Origin: Clitopilus passeckerianus
Lineage: Eukaryota > Basidiomycota > Agaricomycetes > Agaricales > Entolomataceae
DNA: 64,000 nt
Reading direction: 5' to 3'
Assembly (NCBI GenBank): GCA_944990035.1
Contig: CALYLX010000128.1
Span: forward strand, 744,001-808,000
Part shown: piece after piece, positions 31,877 through 43,950 of the stretch
Position numbering within the stretch: position 1 is the first letter of the stretch
How the letters are laid out: each line of letters opens with the position of its first letter
Notes under the pieces: model-generated
What the model was told of the DNA's origin: nothing
Database searches by the model: none
What the model saw: the letters and a program-made list of their open reading frames with translations, nothing else
Made by a program: the position numbers and the translations under genes

Positions 31877-33947
31877 TTACAGTAAAAATCTATGTAAACC
31901 TCCCTTTGTCTCAATTTCTGCATTAACCAGTTTCAAATGTACGCGGAAAATGTAGCACATCCCAATCGCAATTAAACTCGCAACAGTGCAAACCATATAT
32001 GACCGAGTGTAAGTCGGTCCCCAAGATGAGGGCCAATTGTATCTTCTTTGGGGTTAGGTGGCTGGGGTATATGAACGGAAGGAACATAACGTACGATCCC
32101 AGTATATTTCCTATGGTTGCGCCCGAGTTCAGAATTCCAACCGCAACAGCGCGTTTCGCGGCTGGACCGGAGAACGATCCAACGGCCCAAGCCAGGAAAC
32201 AGACATAGCCGGAGTACATCTGCGTCATAAGGAAGCTAGGGGCAAGGTCAAAGTGGGCCAATGAATGATAACATATTTGACGCACAGTGAGAGATACCTA
32301 ATGGATGTGGACATTGTCAACATCGCCAGGATGTATCCAAATACTCCAATAATAGTGGGTATGGTCAGGTGCCAGAACCTCTCCCCTACGCGATCGGAGT
32401 GCCTAAAGGCAGGGGGTTTTGATATGGCTGAATGCCGACACCGGAAATAAGGAGACTTACCTGGACACTATATAGCATAGGACTGTCGACCAAACCCATG
32501 GTGGGGCGCACAGCAAAAGGGTTATTGTCGGAGAATACCCCATTGTGGCTGTCAATGTGGGGAAGAATGCATTGAAGGACAAGAACAATGCCATGAAACC
32601 AATCACAACCGCCAACCACCAGACCATCCAATCTCCTACAGCTAATCGCAGACCCCTGGTATTGAAGCCTTCAAGCTGTTTTGCGTCCAGCTCTTGTTCA
32701 AACTCCTGCGATTCTTCCAAATGGATTCGGCTGATTTTACGGTCTTCTGCCATGCGACGTATTGCAAGTGCTTGCTCTTCCAGGGAAAGCCAACCCGACG
32801 GGGTCTCCGGAAAGTCAGGCAAGATGTAAATCGCCGCTATTGCAACCAGAACGGTGAATGTGCCTTCCACGAAGAACAACCATCTATGAAGTTTGGTTTC
32901 CGTCAAAGGCACCTTGACTAAAAGTTGGCATATACCTCCAGGCTGTGAAACCCCATACGCCATCCATAAGATCCAGGATACCTGACGCCAGCAATGTGCC
33001 GAAGCCATTGCTAATTAAGCTACCTGAGTAGAGGATAGCAGTTCTCTGCGACAATTCCCGCTGCGTATACCATTTAGATAGCAAGAACTGTGGATTTAAT
33101 CAGAGACCGGCGTGCATTTAGAAACAACGGCCGTACCAAGGCTCCAGGGAAAAAGGCAGCCTCGACAAAGCCGAGTGCAAAGCGGGTACAAAGCGCGCCA
33201 AAGAAGCTACAGCAATCATCAGCATGGGACTCCATGATTAGTAGGAAATTTAACGTACTTGGTAGTAAAACCTAAGGCAAACCGTTTGAATTACGCAGAA
33301 CCGGGAGAAGATGAAGTCATACCAGTCAGGACAGATATTATGCCCCACACAATCATGCATGAGGGCAGGTATATTGAGGGTTTTCCAAACCGTTCCAGTA
33401 GCATGTTACTAAGATTGGACGTGTTACTACGCGGTGCACATTTTTGGGCAACAAACGACGGTGCTCACGATGGTATCTGCATTATGATATAGCCGATGTA
33501 TAGGATTGATAGGATGGTGGCGAATTGGTTTCCTGTAAGTCCTAGGTCTTCTTCGAAGCCCCTAAGCCTCGCGACACTGTCTCAGAGCGTCAAAAGTGGG
33601 TCTTATCGTTCAGCCGAAGAGGCCAACCTGGCATTGTTCCTGTCGATGTCTGGACTATCATTCAGTTGGGAAAAGGACAATGAGGATGAAGGGACATACA
33701 GTTTAAAACGTATATGACTACAAGGATGGACATCCTCTTATCCAACTTGTATACAAGCACGCGTTCTTGCTGTGACCGCTCCTCCTCTGAGATGGAAGCG
33801 GTGTCGGCTTCCTCGATTTCATCATGTATGGCATTCACTGTTCAGGTTGGGTTGGTCAACGCCAGAAGAGATGGTCTTCGTTGGATGCTACATACAAGGG
33901 CCTTCCTCTTCAACCAACAACGGTCGACCCCCGGGTTGACCAAGCAT
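31877..33947 (-). CDS. MFS permease, anion:cation symporter (allantoate/nicotinate permease-like)
   Basis: The reconstructed start MLGQPGGRPLLVEEEGP at 33947 splices to NAIHDEIEEADTASISEEER and KRMSILVVIYVLN, then a 22-nt microexon (33628-33649) completes YIDRNNA and joins VARLRGFEEDLGLTGNQF, the family's IDRxNxG...DLGL.G.QF signature. Then SILYIGYIIMQIPS, KPSIYLP, ALCTRFALGFVEAAFFPGAL, LLSKWYTQRELSQRTAILYS, WLFFVEGTFTVLVAIAAIY and the C-half up to FFPTLTATMGYSP, AKRAVAVGILNSGATIGNI and WPSSWGPTYTRSYM follow, ending HRFLL with TAA at 31877-31879. Twelve membrane helices are expected. Dal5-type relatives import small organic anions or dipeptides; the substrate is unknown. It has a close paralogue at 37113-39088 in opposite orientation. 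Confidence 0.88.
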
Positions 33948-34086
33948 GGTCGTGGTCGAGGGTTGATGGCGCAGTGCAATTGCCTAAGGATGACCGGACC
34001 GGGAAAGAGTCAACAGTTTCCCCGTTTACCATGATCGCTTGACTTTCTTCCGTCCTCCACGTTATCATAACCTCGACCAGCGACTC

Positions 34087-35782
34087 ATGGCATCCGCAGC
34101 TCTCGTTCTCCAGCCCACACCTATAGATTATCATAAAGTGGTCTCTCCGACTCTCCAGATCCCAAAGGACCCCTCGATTTCTGTGCCGGTGGGCATCCTT
34201 GCTTGCCAACGTACTTCTTCTCCCGATATCACTCTTGCGGCACCGTAGTGACCTCGAAATTTCTTCTAGGCGACCCTCTTCTGAGATCCATAATTACTAA
34301 TGTTGCATCAGTGACTGTGCACCAAATTCCTGCTCAACCTGCGAAGAAATCAGGAAAGAAGGCGGTCGTAGCTCCTGATATTCCGAAGGATCCTTTGCTT
34401 GAAGTAATTCTTCAGGATACCGTTATATTTCCCGAAGGGGGTGGCCAGCCTACAGACACAGGCATTATTAAGACTGTTAACGATGGAATCTCCTGGGAAG
34501 TTGTTCAGTCAAAACGCCATGGCGGACACGCAGTCCACTACGTTCGCGTGAAAGATGCCAGCGTCGACGCTGCACAGCTGGCGTTCACGCCTGGCGCGCC
34601 AGTTGAAGCATCATTGGATCAACAAGGCTGGGACAGGCGATATGATCATGTCAGGGAATCAACGCAGAATATACTCCCAGAATCTGTTATTTACTTACAC
34701 CTTCCATTTCAGATGTCATTGCACACGTCTCAGCATCTCTTATCAGCTCTTCTGGAGGCACACCTTAACCTACCGACTCTTTCTTGGTCTCTTACTACTG
34801 CCCCCCAGCCCTGTTATGTGGAGATTCCACGTGGGCTGTCGCCGGCCGAGGTAACTCTGATCCAGGAGACCGCAAACAAACTTGTCTTCGAGGGAAGACG
34901 GGTTCATGTTGAGGTTGCTGAACTCGATGCGACTCAGGCCAAGCCTGTTGAGACTACGGAAAGTGGTCGTGCAATAGGAAAAGGACTTCCAGAGGACTAC
35001 ACGGGAGGCGTTAAACGGGTCGTTGTAATAGACGGCGTGGATAGGAACCCGTATGTTTCTCCAGCACCTGAATCACGAAGGCAGATTTGCTGATACTCCG
35101 CTTCAGATGCTGTGGAACCCATCTTCCAAGTCTCAATAACTTACAGCTCTTCCTACTTCCACATACGGATGCTTTAGCACGGTCTAATGCTTCCACTGCA
35201 AGGCTCTACTTTTTGGCCGGCCCTCGATTAATCACCTATCTGACTTCGGCACACAATCTACTCACGAGCACAGCTTCAATGCTTAGCTGCGGCGCCCCGC
35301 TTGTACCAGAACGAGTTTCCCAAGTTGTCGAAGAGCGCAAGAAGGCCGAAAAGCGGGTCAACGACCTTGAGGAGGAACTTGCAAAGGTCATTGCCCATGA
35401 TATTGCAGAGAATCTGGCATTGGCCCCTGTGGAAGCCACTCTCTCGAAACGGCACATCCACAGGACAGATGACTCATCGAACCCTCTTGGGTTCCTAAAC
35501 TCCATTGTATTTGCTCTCTCCGCTGCTCCTCCACAGACTAATGGCCAGCCATATGTCGTCGTTCTGACTTCATCACCCTCCTCGCAATCCGCTGCGAGCG
35601 TGAGTACCGTTGTGGTGTTCGGCACAGCTGAAACAAAGGTGAAAGAGGTGGGGGACGCACTGAGATCGAAGTTCATGGTTAAAGGTGGTGGGAAGGGCCC
35701 CAAGTGGAGCGGAAAGTACACGGGCGTTTGGAGAGAGGCCAAGGAGAGTGCAGCCGTTGACGACCTGCTCGCTGCGTTGTGA
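34087..35782 (+). CDS. AlaX/AARSD1-type alanyl-tRNA editing protein
   Basis: It starts MASAALVLQPTPIDYHKVVS and splices VGILACQR to DPLLRSIITNVASV (59-nt intron region near 34215-34270). VIFPEGGGQPTDTG is the conserved editing-site motif. The zinc ligands are both present: HTSQH (HxxxH) at about 34725 and CCGTH (CxxxH) across an intron at about 35106. Then LYFLAGPRLITYL and a coiled segment VVEERKKAEKRVNDLEEEL lead to GKGPKWSGKYTGVWREA, ending DDLLAAL at 35782. The protein should hydrolyse Ser-tRNA(Ala) or Gly-tRNA(Ala) in trans, like AARSD1. The C-terminal GGGKGP..SGK region resembles the AlaRS C-Ala/DHHA1 end. It is divergent from the MFS permease, 139 bp apart. Confidence 0.92.
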
Positions 35783-35930
35783 TGTGAAATGTATAGAGAA
35801 TGCGTGCATGTGTAACAATGGATGTACAAATGGATTTAAACGGCAACAACAACGAGGAACGTAGCTTCAGTAATTATACAACAGATCATTGTCCAGGGTG
35901 GTATCTTCGGTTCTAGTGGGACAGGTCATG

Positions 35931-36557
35931 CTATGGTTGTGAATTGGCGTCGCACAGTGAGGCTTCATCATCGGTCGCCTCCCAATCGATTCCATCCTCC
36001 ATGTCAGCGTCAACTCCTCGGTGCCCCTCTTCCTCGTCTTGCCATTCGTCTCCTGTATTCCAGTCAGAACTGAAACCCTCAGATTCCTCGTAGAAGGCGT
36101 CTTCATCCATGTCGTCGAAGTCGTCATCATGTTCGCCAGGGATGTATTCCCCGCCATCGGAGGACTCATCGTCGGATTCGGATGGGGGCTTGATCTCAAG
36201 AAACGTATTTCGACAAGTTGGGCAGTTTCCGTGCTAGTTCGGGATGTGTAAGTTGTGGCTGACAAAGTCATATCATAACATGATTCACCATTCGCTGTAT
36301 CCATTCCGTAAGGCTAGCCAAGGTGAGCTTTGCAGAGAGTTCGAATGAGCTATCACTTACTCCTTTCTGCAAAAGGTATGGTTACAAGCTGCGAGTTTCG
36401 TTACTCCCATTTCCAAGCTTTCCTCCTGAAATATGGATGAGAAGGGAACGAGACAGATGGGACAGGAATCTTCATCGTCCTTGAGGTCTTGTGGACCTAA
36501 AATAGGCAAAGAATCGATTATAAGTTGTATTTCTGGTCGATTTCCCAGCGTCGACAT
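35931..36557 (-). CDS. RING finger protein with acidic C-terminus
   Basis: It starts MSTLGNRPEIQLIIDSLPIL; the RING runs CPICLVPF...LAACNHTFCRK, an intron (GA|GTAAGT...CTAG) gives DLTEWIQRM, and a second intron leads to HGNCPTCRNTF. The tail is very acidic: SESDDESSDGGEYIPG, DDDFDDMDEDAFYEE and so on, ending DANSQP with TAG at 35931-35933. CPIC, CNH..C and CPTC supply eight zinc ligands of a RING-type E3 ubiquitin ligase; the substrate is unknown. The N-terminal LIIDSLP block and the intron placed after CRKD are shared with the RING gene at 43951-44663, so the two are paralogues. Acidic tails of this kind often occur in nuclear or proteasome-binding proteins, but that is only inference. Confidence 0.83.
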
Positions 36558-37112
36558 CAGCGTTTAAAGCTGCTAAGGGTCTTCGTTTATTGATCTTTAC
36601 GCGACGCGCTTGAGGCACGTGATTTGGGTCTCCAGGCTTGGCATTCGTCCGGATGGATCGCCGGGACGTGCCAGAGTACTTCGAAGCTGGAATGCTGGGT
36701 TAAACCCTTTCTCCTCTGCTTGGCTCTCTGGAAAATAAGAAAAAATTTGTGGCTGCAAGCTCTACTTATTTTACCCATCGAAACGCCCTGGCATAAACTT
36801 TTTTGAGTCTGATCGAGCCTGGCGAAAACTGGCAAACGAGCCCCAACAACACCTCGGTCCGCATTCCCCGACCTTTGCCCTCACTCAGTCGACCTCACCC
36901 ACGTCAGTTTTGGCTACTCAATAGATTGCGCTAATCAGGTATTTCCGTTCGGCACAATTTATTCTGATGTACGGTTCTTGCTGCTTTCTCACCCCGCAAC
37001 TCGGGGAAAGTGAGCACATGGTACACTTCATCGGAATCCATACAAATGTCCAGTGAAGAACCATCACAGGTCTTTCCGGCACCCCCTGCAGTCTTCGCCC
37101 ATTTACCCCGCA
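36558..37112. other. Intergenic region between divergent RING and MFS genes
   Basis: About 555 bp expected to hold two promoters. No TATA box of good quality, RNA gene or repeat was noticed. Confidence 0.4.
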
Positions 37113-39088
37113 ATGCCTTCATCTGTCCGCTCTCTCGAGAAGGAGAAAGATGTGGAGGAAGTGCGAAGCTCACCCCATTCAAATGGCAAACGTGAGATTG
37201 ATCATGACGCTGAATTTGGCGGTACCGAAGAGCGCAAGCATCTCGAACGAAAACTACTCTGGAAGATTGATTTGCGCATGAGCATCCTCATTGTCATCTA
37301 TATTCTCAACTATGTACACTTTGTTTCTTACCGTTTCAAGAGCGGCACTGATATTATCCTTCCTCCTAGATTGACCGAAATAATGCTGGTGCTGCTAGGC
37401 TTAAGGGTTTCGAGGCAGACCTCGGCCTTAAAGGTCGGAACCTTCTTTCGCAGATTCACTACGCTATGTTCTAATTTCTCTATTTCAGGCCAAGAATTTG
37501 CCACTCTGCTTTCCATTCTCTACGTTGGCTACATCATTATGCAAATTCCTTCGTACGTTTCCACTTCGGCGTCTTCTCACTAACCATTAAGATGGTGCTT
37601 TTACAGAAACATGTTTTTGAACTGGATGGGCAAACCCTCAATATATCTTCCCTGCTGTATGATTATATGGGGAATGATATCCTGTCTGACCGGCATAACA
37701 CACAAGTACGTCGGCAAAGTTACCAACGTGATCAAAAATCACTGAATACAACCATCCTAGCTTCGTCGGAGCCCTGCTAACACGGTTCTTCCTTGGATTT
37801 GTGGAGGCCGCTTTCTTCCCAGGCGCTCTGGTACGCCGAAGCTATTCCGCTGCACCATGCTTTCACTTACGTCAATGTTGTCCTACAGTTCCTCCTGTCA
37901 AAATGGTACAAACGTAATGAACTCGGTCTCCGAACCGCCATTCTCTATTGGGGAAACCTCATCAGCAATGCATTTGGGGCATTGATTGCCTCAGGAATCC
38001 TTAGTGGAATGGATGGAAAGTTGGGCCATGCCGCCTGGAGGTCAGTCACATAGTCTGAGTCCATCCGGGGCCCCTCCTAACCCGGCTGCAGATGGCTGTT
38101 CTACATTGAAGGAGCGATCACCATTTTTGTGGCCATTTGTGCCATCTTCATCCTTCCTGACTTCCCTTCCACTACCCGCGGTCTCACAGACCAAGAACGC
38201 GCTCTGGCCATCAAGCGTATGGAGGAGGATGTTGGTGTTGGTGATGAGCAGGAGACAGAGGAAACGGCTGCACACAATGGATTCATCCTCGCGATGACCG
38301 ACGTCAAAGTCTGGTGGCTAGCACTTGCGTTGACCGCCCAAGTCATTGCTCTGTCATTTAATGCCTACTTCCCAACGTTGACCGCTACACTTGGATACAA
38401 CCCAACCGTGTCCCTGTTGCTTTGCGCTCCTCCTTGGGTCTTCGCCGTGCTTGTTTCGGCTTTCCTATCCAGGTGAGTCACCCACTATTACCCCTGCCGT
38501 TGCATACTAACTGCTTCGACCTACAGACACTCTGATAAAATGCAAGAACGCTGCTACCACATCTGTGCTTCATATGGGTTGGGAATTGTCGGCTTCATCA
38601 TTGCCATCTGTACAGAGAAGACTGCCGCCAGATACGTCGCTCTGTAAGTGTCTTCTACGCTAGCAAATCTACTGAGGAATCTCATATGATTGTAGCTTCC
38701 TGATGGCCCAGTCCTACGCTGGCTTCATTATTTTGTATGCATGGATTAGCAACACCTTCCCTCGGCCGCCGTCGAAACGTGCAGTCACTTTGGCTTTCAT
38801 CAACGCCTTCTCGCAGCTGGGAAATGTCGCCGGATCGTAAGCATTTTCCCCCAAGGGATACTTGTGCTTGAGCCATCTAACCGATTTTTCAGCTATGTCT
38901 TCCCCAAGCCATGGGGGCCCAGCTACCGATACTCATACGCGATTTGTATCTCTTGCTCCGGGTTGGCGATCATCTTGTGCATACTGTTCAGGACCTACCT
39001 CCAAAGGCTCAACAAGAAGTTGGACGAGAAGGAGAGGTTGGGACAGATGGTGGGGCAGAAGATGAGAGATTTCCGGTACCTCCTCTGA
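37113..39088 (+). CDS. MFS permease, paralogue of the gene at 31877-33947
   Basis: It starts MPSSVRSLEKEKDVEEVRSS with a cytosolic acidic N-terminus, then KIDLRMSILIVIYILNY, an intron, IDRNNAGAARLKGFEADLGL, QEFATLLSILYVGYIIMQIP, ALLTRFFLGFVEAAFFPGAL, LLSKWYKRNELGLRTAILYW, WLFYIEGAITIFVAICAIF, GLTDQERALAIKRMEED, VKVWWLALALTAQVIALSFN, AYFPTLTATLGYNPTVSLLL, HSDKMQERCYHICASYG, SKRAVTLAFINAFSQLGNVA and YVFPKPWGPSYRYSYAICI, ending RDFRYLL at 39088. Motifs place it in the Dal5/Tna1-like anion:cation symporter family. Here the IDRNN coding segment lies in one exon, whereas in the paralogue it is cut out as a microexon. The upstream ATG-less extension was ignored. Confidence 0.92.
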
Positions 39089-39386
39089 GATATAAATTAG
39101 GGGTATCTTGTATATTACGATTACGATTATTTTGTACGAGTCATGACCTATCGAATTTAACGTACCCTATTTTGAGTTCAAGGGCCATCTCAACGGGAAG
39201 ATCCTCCAAGATTGGGAGCGATAAGGTCAGCAGATCTACGAAATCACGTCAGGGGTCAAGTCGTTGACAAGGAGAAACCTCGGACTCTGATCCCGCATTC
39301 ATTATTCGATATCGTGGAAGAACATATAATCAAATGCTGGAAGGAGGGTACTTGAAGACTTGGGTCTTCCATCGATTTCCTCCAAT

Positions 39387-42300
39387 ATGTCTACCATACG
39401 TGAACTCAAAGACTGGTCTTACACTCAAATTGGAGGAGGCAAAGGGACGAAGGATGGCGAATGGCTCCAAGTTCAGGAGTTTCCGACCACTGTCCATGTT
39501 GAGTTGCTGAAGTTGAAGAAGATTCCTGATCCTGTGAGTCCTCTTGAGCGTTTAGACCGGCCCACCTGATCATCTTCTAGTTTGTTGGGCTGCATGAATG
39601 GGATGTCCAATGTATGTGATTCCTCCGTTTTAGGCTGTGCTGTTCGTACTCAAACCTAACCAGGGGTTGGAGAGAGCGCCTGGGAATTCAAAACTACATT
39701 TAAAGTCACAGAGGATGAGTTGAAGCCCGGCAATGTAGACCTTGTATTTGAAGGCCTTGATACTTTCGCTAAAGTGTCTTTGGTATGTTGCTGCTAACGA
39801 TCAAGTTCAAACATGTTATTTGACTGCCTGAAAAGAATGGCCAAGAAATTCTCGAGTAATTGGCTATCTCTTTAACCAAAGCCAAAGTTGAGGAACTGAA
39901 ATCTGTTTCAGGACAGATAACCAGTTCGTTTCTCATCGCATTGCAGCCAAGGATAGGCTCAAGGCTGGAGAAAACGAACTGTCACTCCGCTTTGACAACG
40001 CATTTGCCAGGGTTTGTCACCGCGTACTCCTCATCGGCTGTTGATTATTATTATTCTAACCAAATCTTTAGGGGAGGCAGCTCGAACAGAAACACGGAAA
40101 ATTAGCCCTCTGGAATGGAGACTCAAGTCGTCTTCACGTACGAAAGGCTCAATACAAGTACGTGCAGCCGCCTTCCGTGCTTCTATGCCTCTAAGGACGT
40201 TTAAAATAGCTACGGATGGGACTGGGGCCCAGTGTTAATGACGGTCGGGCCTTGGAAGCCTGTTTTGTTCCATTCTTATGAGAGCCGAATTGTCGACCTT
40301 GACGTTCGCAGCACTGTTTCAGAAAAGCTGGATGTCAAACTTACCGCAGAGTTTACCTTCTCTGGCGCCGTTCCTGGAACTGCCAGCTTTACCCTCAAAG
40401 CTCCAGACGGCTCTATTGAGGCTTCAGATACAAAGATCTCTGCTGAGTCTGGCCATGCCAAGGTCTCTTTCGAGTGGCCAGCGGATAAACTTCAGCTCTG
40501 GTACCCTGTAGGGTATGGCGCACAACCATTGTACACTGTTGAGGCAGAGCTTCTCGGTCAGGGCGGTCAGGTACTCGATACTCAGGCCTTCAAAACTGCT
40601 TTCCGCAGAGTACGAGTTGTCCAGGAAAAGTTAGTGGATCAGGAGGGCTTGACCTTCTTGTTTGAAGTCAACAACACCAAAATATTCTGTGGAGGTTCGG
40701 ATACCCAACTCTCGTGCCTTTTTCAATGCTGACTCCTCTTCTAGGTTCTAACTGGATTCCAGCTGATTCGTTCTTGACTACGTAAACCCCTAACCCCTTG
40801 GTCGTTCGGGATGCTATGTTGACTCATTGCTAGGGTGACGGCAGACAGGTATAGAGCATGGCTGCAACTCATGGTTGATGGAAACCAAAATATGGTTCGT
40901 GTTTGGGGAGGAGGCATCTACGAGGCAGATGCATTCTATGAGATCTGTGATGGTAAGACCCATGGCGATTTCTTTTCTTTTCTGTTACTGACTTGCGTTA
41001 TTTCAGAGCTTGGCCGTAAGTGCAAGGCGCCCCACCGTCCTCTCATTGACTAACGTCGCCTCTTCTAGTTCTCGTCTGGCAGGATTTCCTGTTCGGCTGT
41101 GGCCAGGTAACGAACCAATCTTGCCAGATATAGGCGAATATACTCAAAAGTAAATCCCAGTACCCTGCATACGACTCTTTTCTGAAGTCAGTGGAGCTTG
41201 AGGCCGAGCAAAATGTTAAGAGGCTACGAAAGCATCCCTCCATCGTCATTTTCGGTGCGTTAACAATCGATTGTGGAAAACCTACCAGACTAACCATACT
41301 ATAGCGGGTAACAATGAAGGTCAACTATCTCAACCTTTCTACCTCAACGACCATGAGTTCATAGAATGATACCAACAGACTACCAGGTTGCGGAATCCTT
41401 GAATCTCGAGCTGGACTACTCAGACGAGAAGTCGGATTTCAGGCAGACTAATTTCCCCGCACGATACATCTACGAGCGCACCCTGCCTTCTATTGTTGAG
41501 AAGCACTCCGACATCTACTATCACAGGGCATCTCCATACAGCGGACAGGGAAAGCCCACCACCGATAAGACTCTGGGCGATCTCCATCAATGTATTATGA
41601 TACTAGCTTGGCCTTGTCGCACACTGATTATTCATCTTATCTTCAGGGAACGTTTGGCACGGATCTCAGGAGCCCTGGCATAATTGGGACATCCTAGCTG
41701 GTCGATTCGTGTCAGAGTTCGGAATGTATGTTTGTATTCACCGTCATTACCACTCCTCGCTGACAATCGTGGGTAGGGAGGGTTATCCGGATATCCGCAC
41801 CGTTGACTACTGGCTTGGTGGTAACAAGGAAGAGAGATACCCTCAATCGAGGATCTGCAACAACCACAACAAGGCTGATGGATTCGAGCGCCGTCTTGAA
41901 GTGCGTTTGTTCTTGGCGTAAGCCATCTTATATCTGACTTTGATTTTAGCTCTACTTGATGGAGAACTTCAAGCATGCGTTCGACATGGAAAGGTCTGTA
42001 AGCTTCTTACGTCGCCGTTGTAACCAAACTGATTGTTCTGTTGCAGCTATGTTTATTATACCCAAGTTATGCAAGCGGAAACACTGGCGTCTGCATATAG
42101 ACTGTGGCGCAGGAACTGGCGTGGCGAGGGGAGGGAGTACACTTCCGGTGCTCTCGTCTGGCAGGTAAGGTCTTCACTCAATGGAGTAATCTAAAGGCTC
42201 ACTCTCTCCAGATCAATGACTGTTGGCCAGTCACTTCGTGGGCCATCGTTGACTACTTCCTCAGGCCCAAGCCCGCATACTTCACTATCGCACGTGAACT

Positions 42301-42955
42301 CCGGCCTTACACTGTTGGTATGACTAGGAAAGACTACACCTCTTTCTTCGACCCCCTCTCCGCCTCCGATTTCGCCATCGAGACCAAGATCGAGATCTGG
42401 GGCACCAACAGCACTCTCAAGGAAAAGAAAGCCACCCTTGAAGTGACCTGTTTCGAGTTGGGATCTGACTGGAGGGAGAAGTTCAATCAGGAGGCTGTAC
42501 TGGCCGCTAATTCCAGCACTGAGCTTTGGAGTGGCGCACTCCCTGGCCAACCAGTCCGGACTACAAAGGCCGAAGTCCCGCGAACCATCATCGTTTCCGC
42601 TCGATTGCTTGATAGCGATGGCTCCGTCTTGGGTCGTTACTCCAACTGGTGAGTGTGCCTCAAGTCTATTCAATATAAATCTATGAATTACCACAGGCCG
42701 GAGCCGTTCAAATTCATTAATTTCCCCCCGTTGGCCGATCTGGGATTAACAGCCACTCCAAGTGGCAACGGCAAGTCTGTCGTTCTTAGCACGAGGCAAC
42801 CTGTGAAGGGCATTGTCCTTGATGTTGATGGTGAAGAGGCCAAATGGAGTGATCAAGCAATTGACCTGGTCCCCGACGATCCTCAAACGGTCAGTGTGGT
42901 TGGGTTGAATGGCAGGCAGGTGAAGCTTCGTTATCTCGGGGACGGAACTGCTTGA
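39387..42955 (+). CDS. Beta-mannosidase, glycoside hydrolase family 2
   Basis: It starts [20 protein letters not shown]; then [143 protein letters not shown] (acid/base Glu) and FVSEFGMEGYPDI, whose SEFGMEG holds the nucleophile Glu. Later [20 protein letters not shown] and the C-terminal beta domain end LRYLGDGTA at 42955. A dozen or more introns of about 50-60 nt are needed. No signal peptide is seen, fitting the intracellular (clade B, MndB-like) form that removes terminal beta-mannose from mannan and N-glycan fragments. All domains are present. Confidence 0.92.
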
Positions 42956-43145
42956 GTATTGTTATAAATAATTTACCGGTAAATATGAAACGAAGGTCGC
43001 CCACTCCAGAACTTGAGAAAGGTGACAGATCTAAGCGAACCGCTAAGATAAATTTAAGGTACGGTCACGTGCTGTGTTGAACCCTGTCTGGTGGTCGTGA
43101 AGCGGCGCGTCAAGTTCAGATTGGTCCTTGGCCAGAGCTTTCATC

Positions 43146-43639
43146 ATGTCCGCAACGTCTACCCCTAATGACTCCCCCAGCTCTAGTATTCAGCCTCTTC
43201 ACAACCCCTCGCAGGCCGCTCATGTCGTAGTGCCTCAAGCACCACTCGGGAATGTCGTAAATCAGGCACCGGGGCAAGGAGCTAAAGCCCTGCTCGCTAA
43301 GAAGATGGCAAAGAATCAGTATGTTCTCCCCTGATAGGCACCCATAAATAAACTCATGCCTTCTAAGATCTAGCAATCCTGCCTTTGTGTCCCCAACTGA
43401 TAACCTCATGACCCCGGTTTCGCAAAAACTGAATGCTGCACGGAGAAAGAACTTCGACAAGTGGGTGGTTATGGTTTCCGTTACGCTTCATCTGCTGACA
43501 GGTTCTGAACAGGGGCGCCAAGCCCATGCAGCTGTTTGCCAGACCTAGCGAGGCTGAAAGCGACGAAGAAACACCACAAGTCAGCCAGCCTGCCGAGGGC
43601 AAAGATTTGCCACGAGAGGACGACGAGAATCCATTCTAG
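43146..43639 (+). CDS. SPO12-like small protein
   Basis: Exon 1 is low-complexity (MSATSTPNDSPSSSIQPLHN, then GQGAKALLAKKMAKN). Two introns join HNPAFVSPTDNLMTPVSQKL to NAARRKNFDK and GAKPMQLFARPSEAESDEE, ending DDENPF with TAG at 43637-43639. The block DNLMTPVSQKLNAARRKNF followed by P...LF matches the short SPO12 domain (TPCTQKL.A...HF...P.SLF) of mitotic-exit regulators that help release Cdc14. The match covers about 35 residues, so assignment is moderate; the rest is disordered. About 110 residues long in total, usual for the family. It lies between beta-mannosidase and the second RING gene, on the same strand. Confidence 0.7.
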
Positions 43640-43950
43640 ATGACCCCACTATCTACTGTATCTTCGTTGCGCGTATCTGGCTGGCTCATTTCCACTTCAC
43701 CTCCTTGAAGGAGCTTTACTTATATGCCTATTTATCAGCTCCCAACTTCGTCGACCGCTCTGGGTGTGTGTACCCCTCTGTAATTCTCATCAAAACATCA
43801 AATATACCTTGTACTATCATTGTTACCAGATTCCAATATGACACACATCTGATGAACTGTGAGACGCAGGGAAAGCTGGTGGCGCAGGTCCAAAGGGACG
43901 CGTCAGCTATGTTGATTCATTTAAAGAATGGTTTCAATGGCGTGATCAAC

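Noticed and set aside
31877..33947. First MFS permease as a pseudogene
   Set aside because: Apparent stops in its 5' part disappear when the 22-nt microexon and a short first intron are spliced; all family blocks are then in frame.
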